NCBI GenBank assembly: GCA_013298865.1
Contig: JAAFJL010000043.1
Span: forward strand, 1 to 33,262
DNA length: 33,262 nucleotides
Reading direction: 5' to 3'
Source of the DNA: Cytophagales bacterium
Lineage (GTDB): Bacteria > Bacteroidota > Bacteroidia > Cytophagales > Spirosomataceae
The notes beneath the pieces are model-generated. The model was not told the DNA's origin, did not search any database, and saw only the letters and a program-made list of their open reading frames with translations. Numbering within the stretch: position 1 is the stretch's first letter; every line of letters begins with the position of its first letter. Positions 6,405 through 15,223 of this stretch are shown here, in pieces. The position numbers and the translations under genes were made by a program.

Positions 6405-7850
6405 ATGATTAATTACAGAATTTTCTCGGAAAACCCCCATGGACATTTCTTGAATATAGAAATGGCAATCACTAATATCAATACGCAATTCATTGATTTA
6501 CAATTACCTGCGTGGCGTCCAGGACGTTATGAGTTGCAGAATTTTGCCAAGAATGTTCAAAGATTTGAAGTCTTTTCAGGGGAAAAAAATCCAATACCTT
6601 TTCAAAAAATCACCAAAGATTGTTGGCGTATTCAGTCTGATAATGAGACAGTTGTCGTAAAAATGATTTATTACGCCAACGTCCAAAACGCTGGAAGTAG
6701 TTTTGTCGATACTGACGTAATGTATGTAAATTTTGTAAACTGTTTGCCTTATGTAGTAGGACGAATGGATGAAAGTTGCGAAGTAGAAATCCATTTAGGA
6801 CAAGACTATAAATTTGCCTGTGGTATAACTCCAACTTTTTCTGAAAATGCAAAATGGATATTTTCTGCAAAAGATTATTATGAAATTATAGATTGTCCCA
6901 TGCTGGCAAGTCCATATTTGCAAAGCAAGTCATACAATGTAAAAGAGACTGAATTTACAGTCTGGTTTTTAGGGAATTACAAGCCTAACTGGAAAAAAAT
7001 ACTTGCTGATTTTAAAAGTTTTTCTGAAAAGCAAATTGAAGTTATGGGTTCTTTTCCAGAGAAAGACTATCATTTTATTAATTGGATTTTACCCACAGCT
7101 TATTATCACGGAGTAGAACACCGAAACTCAACGATGATAGTTTTAGGACCTGATTCTGAGGGTGATAATTTATACACTGATTTGTTGGGGATCTCTTCGC
7201 ACGAACTTTTTCATACTTGGAATATTTGTAAAATCCGACCTGTCGAAATGCTTCCTTATGATTTGACAAAAGAAAATTATTTTCCAACAGGTTTTGTGGC
7301 AGAAGGTATAACAACCTATTTTGGAGATTTATTTTTGAAACAAACAGGCATTTTTACAGTAGAAGAATATCTGAAAGAATTAGGAACAACGATAAAGCGA
7401 CATTTTGAAGAAGACGGCAAAGCATTCCAATCACTCATAGAATCCTCTTACGATCTTTGGTTGGACGGATACGTGAAGCCCATACCAAACCGAAGAGTTT
7501 CCATTTATCAAAAAGGAGCAGTCATTGCCTTGATTTTAGATTTAGAAATCCGCCTGAAAACTGAACATTCAAGTTCACTCGAAACCGTTATGAAATTGAT
7601 GTGGGAGCAATTCGGGAAGCCATTTATTGGATATTCATTAAACGATTATCAAACCATTGCTGAGAAAGTTTATGGCGAATCATTAATATGGTATTTTGAA
7701 GAATGTGTAGCTGGCAATAGCTCTTTAGAAGAAAGGCTAAGAACACTTTTAACACATTTTGGCATAAAACTACAATCAACAGAAGACGGAAAATTACACC
7801 TTGAGTTAGTCGATAATCAGAATGAAAATCTAAAAAAATGGCTTCAATGA
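6405..7850 (+). CDS. M61 family metallopeptidase (glycyl aminopeptidase-like)
   Basis: A 481-residue zinc peptidase. The N-terminal beta domain (ending near 165) is followed by the catalytic domain with GVEHRNS at 236-242, the zinc motif H266-E267-L-F-H270 followed by TWN, and the third ligand E300 in FVAEGITTYFGD. There is no signal peptide, so it is probably cytosolic. Known M61 enzymes release N-terminal glycine or alanine. Family members are commonly near 600 residues with a C-terminal PDZ domain; this one stops about where the PDZ domain would begin. Palindrome copy A ends 15 nt before its start. Confidence 0.9.
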   Translation: MINYRIFSENPHGHFLNIEMAITNINTQFIDLQLPAWRPGRYELQNFAKNVQRFEVFSGEKNPIPFQKITKDCWRIQSDNETVVVKMIYYANVQNAGSSFVDTDVMYVNFVNCLPYVVGRMDESCEVEIHLGQDYKFACGITPTFSENAKWIFSAKDYYEIIDCPMLASPYLQSKSYNVKETEFTVWFLGNYKPNWKKILADFKSFSEKQIEVMGSFPEKDYHFINWILPTAYYHGVEHRNSTMIVLGPDSEGDNLYTDLLGISSHELFHTWNICKIRPVEMLPYDLTKENYFPTGFVAEGITTYFGDLFLKQTGIFTVEEYLKELGTTIKRHFEEDGKAFQSLIESSYDLWLDGYVKPIPNRRVSIYQKGAVIALILDLEIRLKTEHSSSLETVMKLMWEQFGKPFIGYSLNDYQTIAEKVYGESLIWYFEECVAGNSSLEERLRTLLTHFGIKLQSTEDGKLHLELVDNQNENLKKWLQ

Positions 7851-7881
7851 AAAAAATCTAAAATATTCTTTCTCATTGGTA

Positions 7882-7911
7882 TTGTATTTCAAAAACAAAC
7901 CACTACTTTTG
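7882..7911 (+). promoter_or_regulatory. Promoter candidate P1 of the rplC cluster
   Basis: TTG at 7882-7884, 19 nt, then TACTTTTG at 7904-7911: an exact match to the Bacteroidota consensus. It lies about 420 nt upstream of rplC and gives a long structured leader. GCAGTCC follows the -7 element. Confidence 0.75.
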
Positions 7912-8210
7912 CAGTCCCATTTAGGAAGCCAGATTTTATAATCGTGAAATTTAGAGTTGGCAGAACTCATCACGAAAACTAAAATTAAATTCAATCTGGA
8001 TTTCTACAATGATTTTCAAAGCGATACTTCATCGCAAAAAGTGTTAGAACTGATATTGATTTGTATTGTTGAATGCCCAAAATACAAACTAAATATTAAG
8101 CTACACAAGACACATTTCAAATAGGCTTTGCCTATTGGTTATAATCTTGTCGCTTCATATTTTTCTTTATCAATCTCTTGAAAATAAAGCAATTATTTTT
8201 ACATAGATAA

Positions 8211-8241
8211 TTGTTATTGCCAATTAAAAGTCGGAACTTTG
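8211..8241 (+). promoter_or_regulatory. Promoter candidate P2 of the rplC cluster
   Basis: TTG at 8211-8213, 20 nt, then GAACTTTG at 8234-8241 (one mismatch to TAnnTTTG), again followed by CAGTCC. It is about 90 nt upstream of rplC, so this transcript would lack the upstream leader hairpins. Confidence 0.5.
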
Positions 8242-8331
8242 CAGTCCGTTTCACGAAAGCCCTGTTTAGAGCTTCGTAAGTGCTTGAAAATAAGTTCATT
8301 ATTTATCATTTAACGTTTTATCAAAAATAAA

Positions 8332-8949
8332 ATGTCTGGAATTATCGGAAAGAAAATCGGTATGACCAGCCTCTACAACGCTGACGGTTCTGCCGTTGCT
8401 TGTACGCTGATTGAAGCCGGTCCTTGTGTAGTAACGCAAGTAAAAACAGTAGAAAAAGAAGGGTACTCCGCTATACAATTAGGTTACGGAGAGAAGAAGG
8501 AAAAGCACACAACTGCACCTCTTTTAGGTCACTTCAAAAAAGCAGGAACATCTCCAAAGAAAAAGCTCGTTGAATTCAAATCGTTTGAGCAATCTTTAAG
8601 TCTTGGAGAAACAATTACCGCAGAAATATTTGCAGAAGGTGATTTCTTAGATGCAATCGGAACTTCAAAAGGTAAAGGATTTCAAGGTGTTGTTAAACGT
8701 CACGGATTTGCAGGGGTAGGAGGTCAAACTCACGGACAGCACAATCGTGGTCGTCACCCAGGTTCAATTGGAGCTTGTTCATTCCCATCTCGTGTATTCA
8801 AAGGTATTCGCATGGCAGGTCGTACAGGTGGCGATCGTGTAAAGGTTCAAAACTTACAAGTATTGAAAGTTTATGCGGACAAAAACTTAATCGTTGTTTC
8901 TGGCTCAGTTCCAGGTGCGAAAAACTCTTACGTTATCCTTGAAAAGTAA
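8332..8949 (+). CDS. rplC: Large ribosomal subunit protein L3
   Basis: A 205-residue protein. It opens [19 protein letters not shown] and carries the conserved [18 protein letters not shown] block followed by [13 protein letters not shown], the L3 loop region that reaches toward the peptidyl transferase centre. L3 is an early assembly protein of the 50S subunit. It is the first gene of this cluster; in most Bacteroidota rpsJ would precede it, and it is absent here. The length is normal. Confidence 0.98.
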   Translation: MSGIIGKKIGMTSLYNADGSAVACTLIEAGPCVVTQVKTVEKEGYSAIQLGYGEKKEKHTTAPLLGHFKKAGTSPKKKLVEFKSFEQSLSLGETITAEIFAEGDFLDAIGTSKGKGFQGVVKRHGFAGVGGQTHGQHNRGRHPGSIGACSFPSRVFKGIRMAGRTGGDRVKVQNLQVLKVYADKNLIVVSGSVPGAKNSYVILEK

Positions 8950-9050
8950 ATTTGAAAATTTGAGAATGTAGTTACCTCACGTTAGTCATTACATTCAAAA
9001 ATAAATCAATTTTCAGATTTTCAAATTAACTAATTTTCAAATTAGCAACA

Positions 9051-9683
9051 ATGGAATTATCAGTATATAATATCGAAGGCAAAGAGACAGGAAAGAAAGT
9101 AACACTTTCTGATGAAATCTTTGGCATCACACCAAATGAACACGTTGTTTGGTTAGATGTAAAACATTTCTTGGCTAATCAACGTCAGGGAACACACAAA
9201 GCGAAAGAAAGAGCAGAAATTTCTCGTTCAACTCGCAAAATTAAACGTCAAAAAGGAACAGGTGGTGCTCGTGCAGGCTCAATGAAGTCTCCAGTTTTCA
9301 GAGGTGGAGGTCGTGTATTTGGTCCTCGTCCACGTGATTACGATTTCAAATTGAATAAAAAAGTAAAATCTTTAGCACGTCAATCAGCATACGCTGATAA
9401 AGCACAAAGTGGAAATATTTCTATATTAGAAGGATTTACATTTGAAGCACCAAAAACAAAGAATTATTTGTCAATGTTGAATGCACTTGCATTATCAGAT
9501 AAGAAAACTTTGTTGATTTTGCCAGAAGATAATAAAAATGTCTATTTGTCAGGTCGTAATGTACCAAAGGCGAGAATTATAACAGCATCTCAAGTAAATA
9601 CGTATGATTTGATGAATTCAGATCGTTTGCTTATTGTAGAAGGAGCTGTTTCAAAAATTGAATTATCTTTTAGTAAGTCTTAA
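9051..9683 (+). CDS. rplD: Large ribosomal subunit protein L4
   Basis: A 210-residue protein with the L4 tunnel loop at about 45-95 ([48 protein letters not shown]). L4 lines the exit tunnel and in some bacteria represses its own operon; whether that holds here is unknown. The 101-nt spacer before it contains a hairpin (GAATGTA/TACATTC around 8963-8997) and repeated TTTTCAAATTA words ending just before the ATG. Confidence 0.97.
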   Translation: MELSVYNIEGKETGKKVTLSDEIFGITPNEHVVWLDVKHFLANQRQGTHKAKERAEISRSTRKIKRQKGTGGARAGSMKSPVFRGGGRVFGPRPRDYDFKLNKKVKSLARQSAYADKAQSGNISILEGFTFEAPKTKNYLSMLNALALSDKKTLLILPEDNKNVYLSGRNVPKARIITASQVNTYDLMNSDRLLIVEGAVSKIELSFSKS

Positions 9684-9703
9684 GTAAATAAGTTGTCTAA
9701 GTT

Positions 9704-9716
9704 AAGAGTATTACTC
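9704..9716 (+). promoter_or_regulatory. Palindromic word upstream of rplW, shared with the rplF leader
   Basis: AAGAGTATTACTC includes the hairpin GAGT-ATT-ACTC, enlarged by flanking TAAGT/ACTTA (9698-9725 region). The identical 13-nt word occurs at 16021-16033 before rplF. It lies 36 nt before the rplW ATG. Confidence 0.45.
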
Positions 9717-9752
9717 ATTACTTAAAACTTAATACTAAAACGAAACAATAAA

Positions 9753-10040
9753 ATGAATATCATTAAAAGACCAATTCTTACTGAAAAGACTCAAGATTTG
9801 CAAAAGAAAGGCAAATATGTCTTTGAAGTAGCTCTCAAATCAAATAAAGTTGAGATAGCTAAAGAGATAAAAAGAATGTATGGAGTTGACGCAACATCTG
9901 TAAATACGATTCGTCAATTCGGAAAGAAGAAATCAAGAAGTACAAAAACAAAAGTAACTTCTGGTATTACTTCAACATTCAAGAAGGCAATTGTTACAGT
10001 AGCCTCAGGCGAAGTAATAGACTTCTATCAAGGAATCTAA
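9753..10040 (+). CDS. rplW: Large ribosomal subunit protein L23
   Basis: A 95-residue protein. It opens MNIIKRPILTEKTQDLQKKG, the L23 signature, followed by YVFEVALKSNKVEIAKEI and a YGVDATSVNTI block. L23 sits at the polypeptide exit and docks signal recognition particle and trigger factor. The length is normal. It is fourth in the canonical order if rpsJ were counted, third here. Confidence 0.97.
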   Translation: MNIIKRPILTEKTQDLQKKGKYVFEVALKSNKVEIAKEIKRMYGVDATSVNTIRQFGKKKSRSTKTKVTSGITSTFKKAIVTVASGEVIDFYQGI

Positions 10041-10125
10041 TTAGAGAACAGAAGAGAGTAGAGTATTTCTACAAACTGATTTTCCCTTATTTTATAGGCA
10101 TCCAGCCTGATAATCTGGAAGAAAA

Positions 10126-10953
10126 ATGGCAGCAACTAGAAAATTAAAACCAACAACTCCGGGTCAGCGTCACCGTATTGCTCCGTCTTTCGAGGAAATA
10201 ACTGCCTCAAAGCCGTACAAGCCTTTGCTCGCTCCCATCAAAAGAACAGGTGGTCGTAACGCAGATGGACACCGTGCCATGCGTTATATCGGTGGTGGAC
10301 ACAAACGCCGCTACCGTATCATTGACTTCCACCGTGCTAAAATTGATGTTGAGGCAACAGTCTTAACAATTGAATACGACCCAAATCGTACAGCAAGGAT
10401 TGCATTGATAGAATACACTGATGGTGAGAAATCATATATTATCGCACCAACAGGATTGAAAGTAGGACAAAAAGTTGCTTCAGGAGCATCAGCAGCACCA
10501 GAAGTAGGTAATGCACTTCCACTTTCAAGTATGCCAATGGGTACAATTGTTCACAACGTAGAGCTTCGCCCACGTGGTGGTGCAGAGTTAGCACGTTCAG
10601 CAGGTACTTATGCTCAATTGATTGCACGTGATATTAAATATGCTACACTAAGATTGCCTTCTGGCGAAATGCGTATGGTTTTAGCAAATTGCATGGCAAC
10701 AATTGGTTCAGTATCAAACGCAGACCACATGAATACTGTTTTAGGAAAAGCAGGTCGTCATCGTTGGTTGGGTCGTCGTCCGAGAGTACGTGGTGTAGTA
10801 ATGAACCCAGTAGATCACCCAATGGGAGGTGGAGAGGGACGTTCATCAGGAGGACACCCACGTTCACGTAATGGCTTATTGGCAAAAGGAAAGAAAACCC
10901 GTAGCCCTAAGAAGAATTCAAATCGTCTAATCATCAGTAGAAAGAAAAAATAG
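10126..10953 (+). CDS. rplB: Large ribosomal subunit protein L2
   Basis: A 275-residue protein with the SH3-like and RNA-binding core ([37 protein letters not shown]) and the C-terminal [18 protein letters not shown] block containing the conserved His of the peptidyl transferase vicinity. The basic tail ends LIISRKKK. The spacer before it has two small hairpins (GTAGA/TCTAC and TCCAG/CTGGA at 10101-10119). The gene ends 4 nt before rpsS, the tightest junction in the cluster. Confidence 0.98.
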   Translation: MAATRKLKPTTPGQRHRIAPSFEEITASKPYKPLLAPIKRTGGRNADGHRAMRYIGGGHKRRYRIIDFHRAKIDVEATVLTIEYDPNRTARIALIEYTDGEKSYIIAPTGLKVGQKVASGASAAPEVGNALPLSSMPMGTIVHNVELRPRGGAELARSAGTYAQLIARDIKYATLRLPSGEMRMVLANCMATIGSVSNADHMNTVLGKAGRHRWLGRRPRVRGVVMNPVDHPMGGGEGRSSGGHPRSRNGLLAKGKKTRSPKKNSNRLIISRKKK

Positions 10954-10957
10954 GTAG

Positions 10958-11236
10958 ATGGCACGTTCATTAAAAAAAGGACCTTACATAGATTTTCGCC
11001 TTGATAACAAGGTGACTGTCATGAATGATTCAGGCAAAAAATCAGTTATCAAAACTTGGTCACGCCGTTCGATGATTTCACCTGATTTCGTAGGACACAC
11101 TTTTGCAGTTCACAACGGAAACAAATTTATTCCTGTATATGTAACCGAGAATATGGTTGGACATAAATTAGGTGAATTTGCTCCGACTCGTAACTTTAGA
11201 GGTCACGTAGCTAAAAAAGATAAAGGCAAACGCTAA
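10958..11236 (+). CDS. rpsS: Small ribosomal subunit protein S19
   Basis: A 92-residue protein. [35 protein letters not shown] and the C-terminal [19 protein letters not shown] are diagnostic of S19, which binds the head of 16S rRNA with S13. It starts 4 nt after the rplB stop, so translational coupling is likely. Confidence 0.98.
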   Translation: MARSLKKGPYIDFRLDNKVTVMNDSGKKSVIKTWSRRSMISPDFVGHTFAVHNGNKFIPVYVTENMVGHKLGEFAPTRNFRGHVAKKDKGKR

Positions 11237-11243
11237 AAAAATG

Positions 11244-11265
11244 ATGAATCATTATTGATGATTCA
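11244..11265 (+). promoter_or_regulatory. Hairpin between rpsS and rplV
   Basis: TGAATCAT (11244-11251 plus T11252 region) and ATGATTCA (11258-11265) form a perfect 8-bp stem with a 5-nt loop, 18 nt before the rplV ATG. There is no T tail. It is one of many small stems in the spacers of this cluster. Confidence 0.5.
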
Positions 11266-11283
11266 AAATTCTTAACTAAAGAA

Positions 11284-11652
11284 ATGGAAGCAGTAGCTAA
11301 ATTAAAAAATATTCCTACCTCTCCTCAGAAAATGAGACTTGTCGTTGACATGATTAGGGGTCAGAAAGTGAATAGGGCTCTCGGTATTTTAAAATTCGAG
11401 CCAAAAGTTGGTGCAAAGCACATTGAAAAATTGTTGCTTTCGGCAATTGCTAACTGGCAAAACAAACACGAAGAAGTAAAGCTGGAAGATGCTGACTTGT
11501 ACGTAAAAACGGTGTTTGTTGATGGTGGAGCATCTATCAAGCGATTGCGTCCTGCACCTCAAGGTCGTGGACACAGAATCTTGAAGCGTTCTAATCACAT
11601 CACCATTGTTGTAGCATCAGCGAGTGCTCCATCAATATCAATTGAAGAATAA
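11284..11652 (+). CDS. rplV: Large ribosomal subunit protein L22
   Basis: A 122-residue protein. The block [32 protein letters not shown] and the C-terminal hairpin [20 protein letters not shown] identify L22, whose beta hairpin lines the exit tunnel next to L4. The length is normal. A short acidic tail (SISIEE) follows the conserved end. Confidence 0.98.
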   Translation: MEAVAKLKNIPTSPQKMRLVVDMIRGQKVNRALGILKFEPKVGAKHIEKLLLSAIANWQNKHEEVKLEDADLYVKTVFVDGGASIKRLRPAPQGRGHRILKRSNHITIVVASASAPSISIEE

Positions 11653-11676
11653 GATAAACAATCTAAAAAACAGAAA

Positions 11677-12543
11677 ATGGGACAGAAGATAAACCCCGTT
11701 GGTCTTAGACTTGGTATCATCAGAGGTTGGGATTCTAACTGGTATGGCGGTAAAAGCTTTGCTGACAAGTTAGTAGAAGACGACAAAATCCGTAAATACG
11801 TATTAGCTCGTATTCCAAAGGGTGCCATTTCAAAAGTAATAATTGAGCGTACTTTGAAAAGAATTACTCTTACAATCAATACTGCACGTCCAGGCGTTGT
11901 AATTGGTAAGGGTGGTCAAGAAGTTGATAAAATCAAGGAGGAGTTAAAGAAAATCACTGGTAAAGATGTACAAATCAATATCTTTGAAATTAAACGTCCA
12001 GAACTTGATGCTAAATTGGTTGGTGAAACCATAGCACAACAATTAGAGGCACGTATTTCATTCCGTCGTGCTATGAAGCAATCAATCGCTGCTGCAATGA
12101 AATTGGGTGCTCAGGGCATCAAATTGAAATTGTCAGGACGTTTGGGTGGTGCTGAAATGGCTCGTTCAGAAGGATATAAAGAAGGACGTGTGCCTCTTCA
12201 TACATTACGTGCAGATGTTGATTATGCTATTTCTGAAGCCCTTACTGTTTATGGTAAGATTGGTATCAAAGTATGGGTATTTAAAGGTGAAGTTTATGGA
12301 AAACGTGATCTTTCTCCAAATGCAGGTATGATTTCTCAGGCTTCAGGTTCTGGTGATGCTCGTGGTGGTGATAATCGTGGCGGTAATCGTCGTGATGATG
12401 ACAATGGACGTAGAGGCGGAGGAAGAAATGACAAGCGTGGAGGAAATAACGGCAATCCAAATAGTAATAATAACCGTGGGAATTCTAACAACCCGAACAA
12501 TCGTGGTGGTGGTCAGAACAAATCAAGAGGCGGTAAGAAGTAA
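11677..12543 (+). CDS. rpsC: Small ribosomal subunit protein S3 with long low-complexity tail
   Basis: A 288-residue protein. Residues 1 to about 215 are ordinary S3: [18 protein letters not shown], the KH domain loop [14 protein letters not shown], and the C-domain [20 protein letters not shown]3 shapes the mRNA entry tunnel. The last roughly 70 residues are Gly/Asn/Arg/Asp-rich ([20 protein letters not shown] and similar), with RGG-like repeats and no predicted fold. The tail is in frame, ends at a clean stop, and is translated from GGTGGT/CGTGGT-type repeats. Extended S3 tails are known in Bacteroidota, but this one is unusually RGG/N-rich. Confidence 0.97.
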   Translation: MGQKINPVGLRLGIIRGWDSNWYGGKSFADKLVEDDKIRKYVLARIPKGAISKVIIERTLKRITLTINTARPGVVIGKGGQEVDKIKEELKKITGKDVQINIFEIKRPELDAKLVGETIAQQLEARISFRRAMKQSIAAAMKLGAQGIKLKLSGRLGGAEMARSEGYKEGRVPLHTLRADVDYAISEALTVYGKIGIKVWVFKGEVYGKRDLSPNAGMISQASGSGDARGGDNRGGNRRDDDNGRRGGGRNDKRGGNNGNPNSNNNRGNSNNPNNRGGGQNKSRGGKK

Positions 12544-12604
12544 TTAGTAATTGAGCATAGGTAGAAAGTTTATAACACTTAACTACTTTTAGACTTTTAA
12601 TAAA

Positions 12605-13024
12605 ATGTTACAACCAAAAAGAACCAAATTCCGTAAGCAACAGAAAGGTAGAGTTAGAGCAATCGCTACCCGTGGACACGAAATTGATTTCGGTAGTTTT
12701 GCTATCAAAGCATTGGAACCAGGTCGTATCACGGCACGTCAAATTGAGGCTGCTCGTATCTCGGTAACACGTGCTATGAAACGTGAAGGACAAGTTTGGA
12801 TTCGTGTTTTTCCTGATAAGCCAATCACAAAGAAGCCTGCCGAAGTACGTATGGGTAAAGGTAAGGGTGCTCCAGAATACTGGGTTGCTCGTATTAATGC
12901 AGGTACGATTTTATTTGAATCAGCAGGTGTTCCACTTGAATTAGCTCAGGAAGCACTTCGTTTGGCAGCACAGAAATTGCCACTTCGTACAAAATTCGTT
13001 GTTCGTAGAGATTATCAAGAATAG
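12605..13024 (+). CDS. rplP: Large ribosomal subunit protein L16
   Basis: A 139-residue protein. It begins [20 protein letters not shown], with the diagnostic [20 protein letters not shown] block containing the conserved Arg near the A site. L16 organises 23S rRNA around the tRNA acceptor arm. The length is normal. The 61-nt spacer before it contains an interrupted GTAG..AAGT/ACTT..CTAC stem. Confidence 0.98.
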   Translation: MLQPKRTKFRKQQKGRVRAIATRGHEIDFGSFAIKALEPGRITARQIEAARISVTRAMKREGQVWIRVFPDKPITKKPAEVRMGKGKGAPEYWVARINAGTILFESAGVPLELAQEALRLAAQKLPLRTKFVVRRDYQE

Positions 13025-13107
13025 TAAATTTGAAATTATTTAGTTTTAGGAATCAAATTAACAGGTTTCTCGAATTATTTAAACAATCAAATTATCAAAT
13101 TAGAATC

Positions 13108-13293
13108 ATGAAAAACGCAGAAATTAAAAATTTGAGTGCGGACGAGTTGAAAAATCAGATTGTGATAGAAAAAGAAACACTATCACGTTTGAAGTTTGCT
13201 CATGCTGTCTCTCCTATCGAGAATCCGTTACGAATTCGTCAAGCACGCAAAGTAATCGCTCGTTTAGAAACTGCTCTTACAGCAGTACAGTAA
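13108..13293 (+). CDS. rpmC: Large ribosomal subunit protein L29
   Basis: A 61-residue two-helix protein, MKNAEIKNLSADELKNQIVI, then LRIRQARKVIARLETAL. The open frame extends upstream to 13030, but those 26 residues are encoded by the AT-rich spacer words (CAAATTATCAAATTAG) and do not match L29. The ATG at 13108 gives the family length and is preceded by the same CAAATTAG tract seen before rplD and rpsE. L29 lies at the exit-tunnel rim beside L23. Confidence 0.95.
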   Translation: MKNAEIKNLSADELKNQIVIEKETLSRLKFAHAVSPIENPLRIRQARKVIARLETALTAVQ

Positions 13294-13294
13294 A

Positions 13295-13380
13295 TTGACA
13301 ATTGTAAAAAGATTTAACTCTTTTACGATTTATCAATCAAAATAGCCACCATCAAAATATAGCTTGGAGGCAATTGTCAA
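13295..13380 (+). promoter_or_regulatory. Folded spacer between rpmC and rpsQ
   Basis: Perfect 10-nt arms TTGACAATTG (13295-13304) and CAATTGTCAA (13371-13380) enclose a smaller stem (GTAAAAAGA/TCTTTTAC, one bulge, near 13303-13326) and a possible GCC-ACC/GG-AGGC pairing near 13344-13370. Together these could make a three-way junction ending 20 nt before the rpsQ ATG. Confidence 0.5.
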
Positions 13381-13400
13381 ACTAATATCCAACATCCAAA

Positions 13401-13655
13401 ATGGAAAGAAATCTAAGAAAAGTAAGGGTCGGTCGTGTAGTGAGCAATAAGATGGAAAAATCTATCACTGTAGCCGTAGAAAGAAAAGTAAAACATCCTT
13501 TATATGGAAAATTTATGCAAAAAATTTCCAAATTAATGGCTCATGATGAGAAGAACGAATGCGGAATCGGTGATACAGTAAAAGTGATGGAAACCCGTCC
13601 TTTATCGAAGAACAAACGTTGGAGATTAGTTGAAATCATAGAGAAAGCAAAATAA
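13401..13655 (+). CDS. rpsQ: Small ribosomal subunit protein S17
   Basis: An 84-residue OB-fold protein. [29 protein letters not shown] and the ending [17 protein letters not shown] are diagnostic. S17 binds helix 11/7 of 16S rRNA. It is the last gene of the S10 portion; the S10-type and spc-type halves are fused here, with rplN 79 nt downstream. Confidence 0.97.
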   Translation: MERNLRKVRVGRVVSNKMEKSITVAVERKVKHPLYGKFMQKISKLMAHDEKNECGIGDTVKVMETRPLSKNKRWRLVEIIEKAK

Positions 13656-13734
13656 AATTTGAAAATCTGAATTTGAAAATTTGTAAGTTTTTCACTCTTC
13701 ATAATTTTCAAGTTTTAATACAAGATATAAGACA

Positions 13735-14103
13735 ATGTTACAACAAGAATCAAGATCTGGCGTAGCTGATAATTCAGGTGCAAAAGAAGTCCTTGTAATC
13801 AGAGTACTGGGAGGAACAGGAAAAAGATATGCATCAATTGGTGATAAAGTAGTAGTATCTGTAAAGTCTGCTCTTTCTTCATCAAGTATGAAAAAAGGAA
13901 CAGTTTCAAAAGCAGTTGTAGTAAGAACGAAAAAAGAAATTCGTCGCAAAGATGGTTCATATATTCGTTTTGAAGACAATGCAGTTGTTCTTTTGAATAA
14001 CAATGATGAACCACGTGGTACACGTATCTTTGGTCCAGTAGCACGTGAATTGCGTGAAGCAGGATTTATGAAAATTGTATCATTAGCCCCAGAGGTATTG
14101 TAA
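13735..14103 (+). CDS. rplN: Large ribosomal subunit protein L14
   Basis: A 122-residue protein. [40 protein letters not shown] and the ending [20 protein letters not shown] are the L14 signature. L14 forms an intersubunit bridge with helix 14 of 16S rRNA and contacts L19. The length is exactly that of the family. The spacer before it is built of repeated TTTGAAAA/TTTTCAA words. Confidence 0.98.
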   Translation: MLQQESRSGVADNSGAKEVLVIRVLGGTGKRYASIGDKVVVSVKSALSSSSMKKGTVSKAVVVRTKKEIRRKDGSYIRFEDNAVVLLNNNDEPRGTRIFGPVARELREAGFMKIVSLAPEVL

Positions 14104-14110
14104 ATAGCAA

Positions 14111-14141
14111 GAGTAATGAGCTTAGAGACTGCTCAAGACTC
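14111..14141 (+). promoter_or_regulatory. Interrupted hairpin before rplX
   Basis: GAGT (14111-14114) and GAGC (14118-14121) pair with GCTC (14131-14134) and ACTC (14138-14141) around matched 3-nt internal loops and a 9-nt apical loop. There is no T run after it. It lies 29 nt before the rplX ATG. Confidence 0.4.
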
Positions 14142-14170
14142 TTTATTCAAAGCTCAAAGCAAATAAAATA

Positions 14171-14503
14171 ATGGAAAGAAAACATAACAAGCAACAGAAA
14201 CTACATGTTAAGTCTGGAGATACAGTGATAGTAATCGCTGGAAATTCAAAAGGCAAGACAGGGGTTATCCAACAGGTTTTAGTTGAAAAACAACGTGTTA
14301 TTGTTCAAGATGTTAATTTAGTTACAAAACATCTAAAACCAAACGCTAATAGTCCTCAAGGAAGCATAGAGAAAGTTGAAGGCTCTATTCATATTTCAAA
14401 CGTTCAAATATTTGAAGATGGGAAAGCAGTTCGTACAGGACGTAAGTTGAATGAAAAAGGTAAGTTGCAGAGATATTCTAAGTCAACTGGGAAATTTATC
14501 TAA
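14171..14503 (+). CDS. rplX: Large ribosomal subunit protein L24
   Basis: A 110-residue KOW-domain protein: KLHVKSGDTVIVIAGNSKGK, then TGVIQQVLVEKQRVIVQDVN and LVTKHLKPNANSPQGSIEKV. L24 starts 50S assembly at the 5' end of 23S rRNA. The length and motif order are normal. Confidence 0.97.
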   Translation: MERKHNKQQKLHVKSGDTVIVIAGNSKGKTGVIQQVLVEKQRVIVQDVNLVTKHLKPNANSPQGSIEKVEGSIHISNVQIFEDGKAVRTGRKLNEKGKLQRYSKSTGKFI

Positions 14504-14568
14504 TTTGAAATAGAATAGATTTGAGCTTTTCTCATTTTAAAAGATTCAAATTAAATAATTTGAAAACA

Positions 14569-14585
14569 GTGGGTCGGAAATCCAC
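14569..14585 (+). promoter_or_regulatory. Hairpin motif GTGG-GTCGGAAAT-CCAC in the rplE leader
   Basis: A 4-bp stem GTGG/CCAC (five pairs if the G-T wobble at the loop base is counted) encloses GTCGGAAAT. It ends 15 nt before the rplE ATG. The same loop on a covarying stem GAGG/CCTC occurs before rplR at 16662-16678; rplE and rplR encode the two 5S-rRNA-binding proteins of this cluster. Confidence 0.55.
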
Positions 14586-14600
14586 AAAACATTTTTATCA

Positions 14601-15155
14601 ATGACAACGACAAGACTTAAAGACCAATATGTGAACGACATTATACCAGTATTGAAAGAAAAGTTTCAGTACAAGTCAATAATGCAAGTTCCCAAAATTA
14701 CGAAGATAGTTATCAATAAAGGTATTGGTTCAGCTGTAGCCGATAAGAAATTGATTGATACAGGAGTAGATGAAATCACATTGATTGCTGGACAAAAAGC
14801 AGTTGCAACGATTTCAAAGAAAGCAATTTCAAACTTCAAATTGCGTGAAAATATGCCAATTGGAGTTAAAGTTACGCTTCGTGGTTCAAGGATGTATGAA
14901 TTTCTTGACCGCTTAACAACTGTGTCACTTCCACGTGTACGTGACTTTAAAGGTATTTCTGATAAAGGATTTGATGGTAGAGGTAATTATACATTAGGTG
15001 TTAAAGAGCAAATTATATTTCCTGAAATCTCAATTGATAAAGTAAATAAAATTTCTGGTATGGACATTACCTTTGTAACAACTGCTACCACAGATGAAGA
15101 GGCTTTAGAATTATTGAAGGCATTAGGAATGCCATTTGCAAACCAGAAAAAATAA
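14601..15155 (+). CDS. rplE: Large ribosomal subunit protein L5
   Basis: A 184-residue protein. [34 protein letters not shown], the [18 protein letters not shown] segment and [19 protein letters not shown] are diagnostic. L5 binds 5S rRNA and the central protuberance. In enterobacteria S8 represses the spc operon at a site around the rplE start; here a hairpin with a distinctive 9-nt loop lies at the equivalent place, but its ligand is unknown. Confidence 0.98.
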   Translation: MTTTRLKDQYVNDIIPVLKEKFQYKSIMQVPKITKIVINKGIGSAVADKKLIDTGVDEITLIAGQKAVATISKKAISNFKLRENMPIGVKVTLRGSRMYEFLDRLTTVSLPRVRDFKGISDKGFDGRGNYTLGVKEQIIFPEISIDKVNKISGMDITFVTTATTDEEALELLKALGMPFANQKK

Positions 15156-15223
15156 TTATAAGCCAATTTTCTTGTGAAAGAAAATTACGGTAAGTCATAA
15201 AACAATAAACGATTCATCCAAAA

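Larger units (their letters stand above)
7851..8331 (+). promoter_or_regulatory. 481-nt leader of the ribosomal protein cluster
   Basis: Non-coding region before rplC with two promoter candidates (7882-7911 and 8211-8241) and several hairpins: TCGTGA..GAGTT/AACTC..TCACGA at 7942-7975, GCGAT/ATCGC at 8021-8035, perfect AATAGGC-TTT-GCCTATT at 8120-8136, and an interrupted stem at 8252-8282 just before the start. The size and folding suggest an autoregulatory leader comparable in role to the L4-responsive S10 leader of enterobacteria, though no homology to that leader is visible. The first promoter would transcribe all of these structures; the second only the last. Confidence 0.6.

Noticed and set aside
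12146-12547. Alternative-frame reading frames inside rpsC, including a Val/Ile-rich 64-residue one
   Set aside because: They arise from the GGTGGT/CGTGGT repeats of the S3 tail read in another frame; no start context or family match.
13030-13107. N-terminal extension of L29
   Set aside because: The extra residues are encoded by spacer words and do not match L29; the ATG at 13108 fits.
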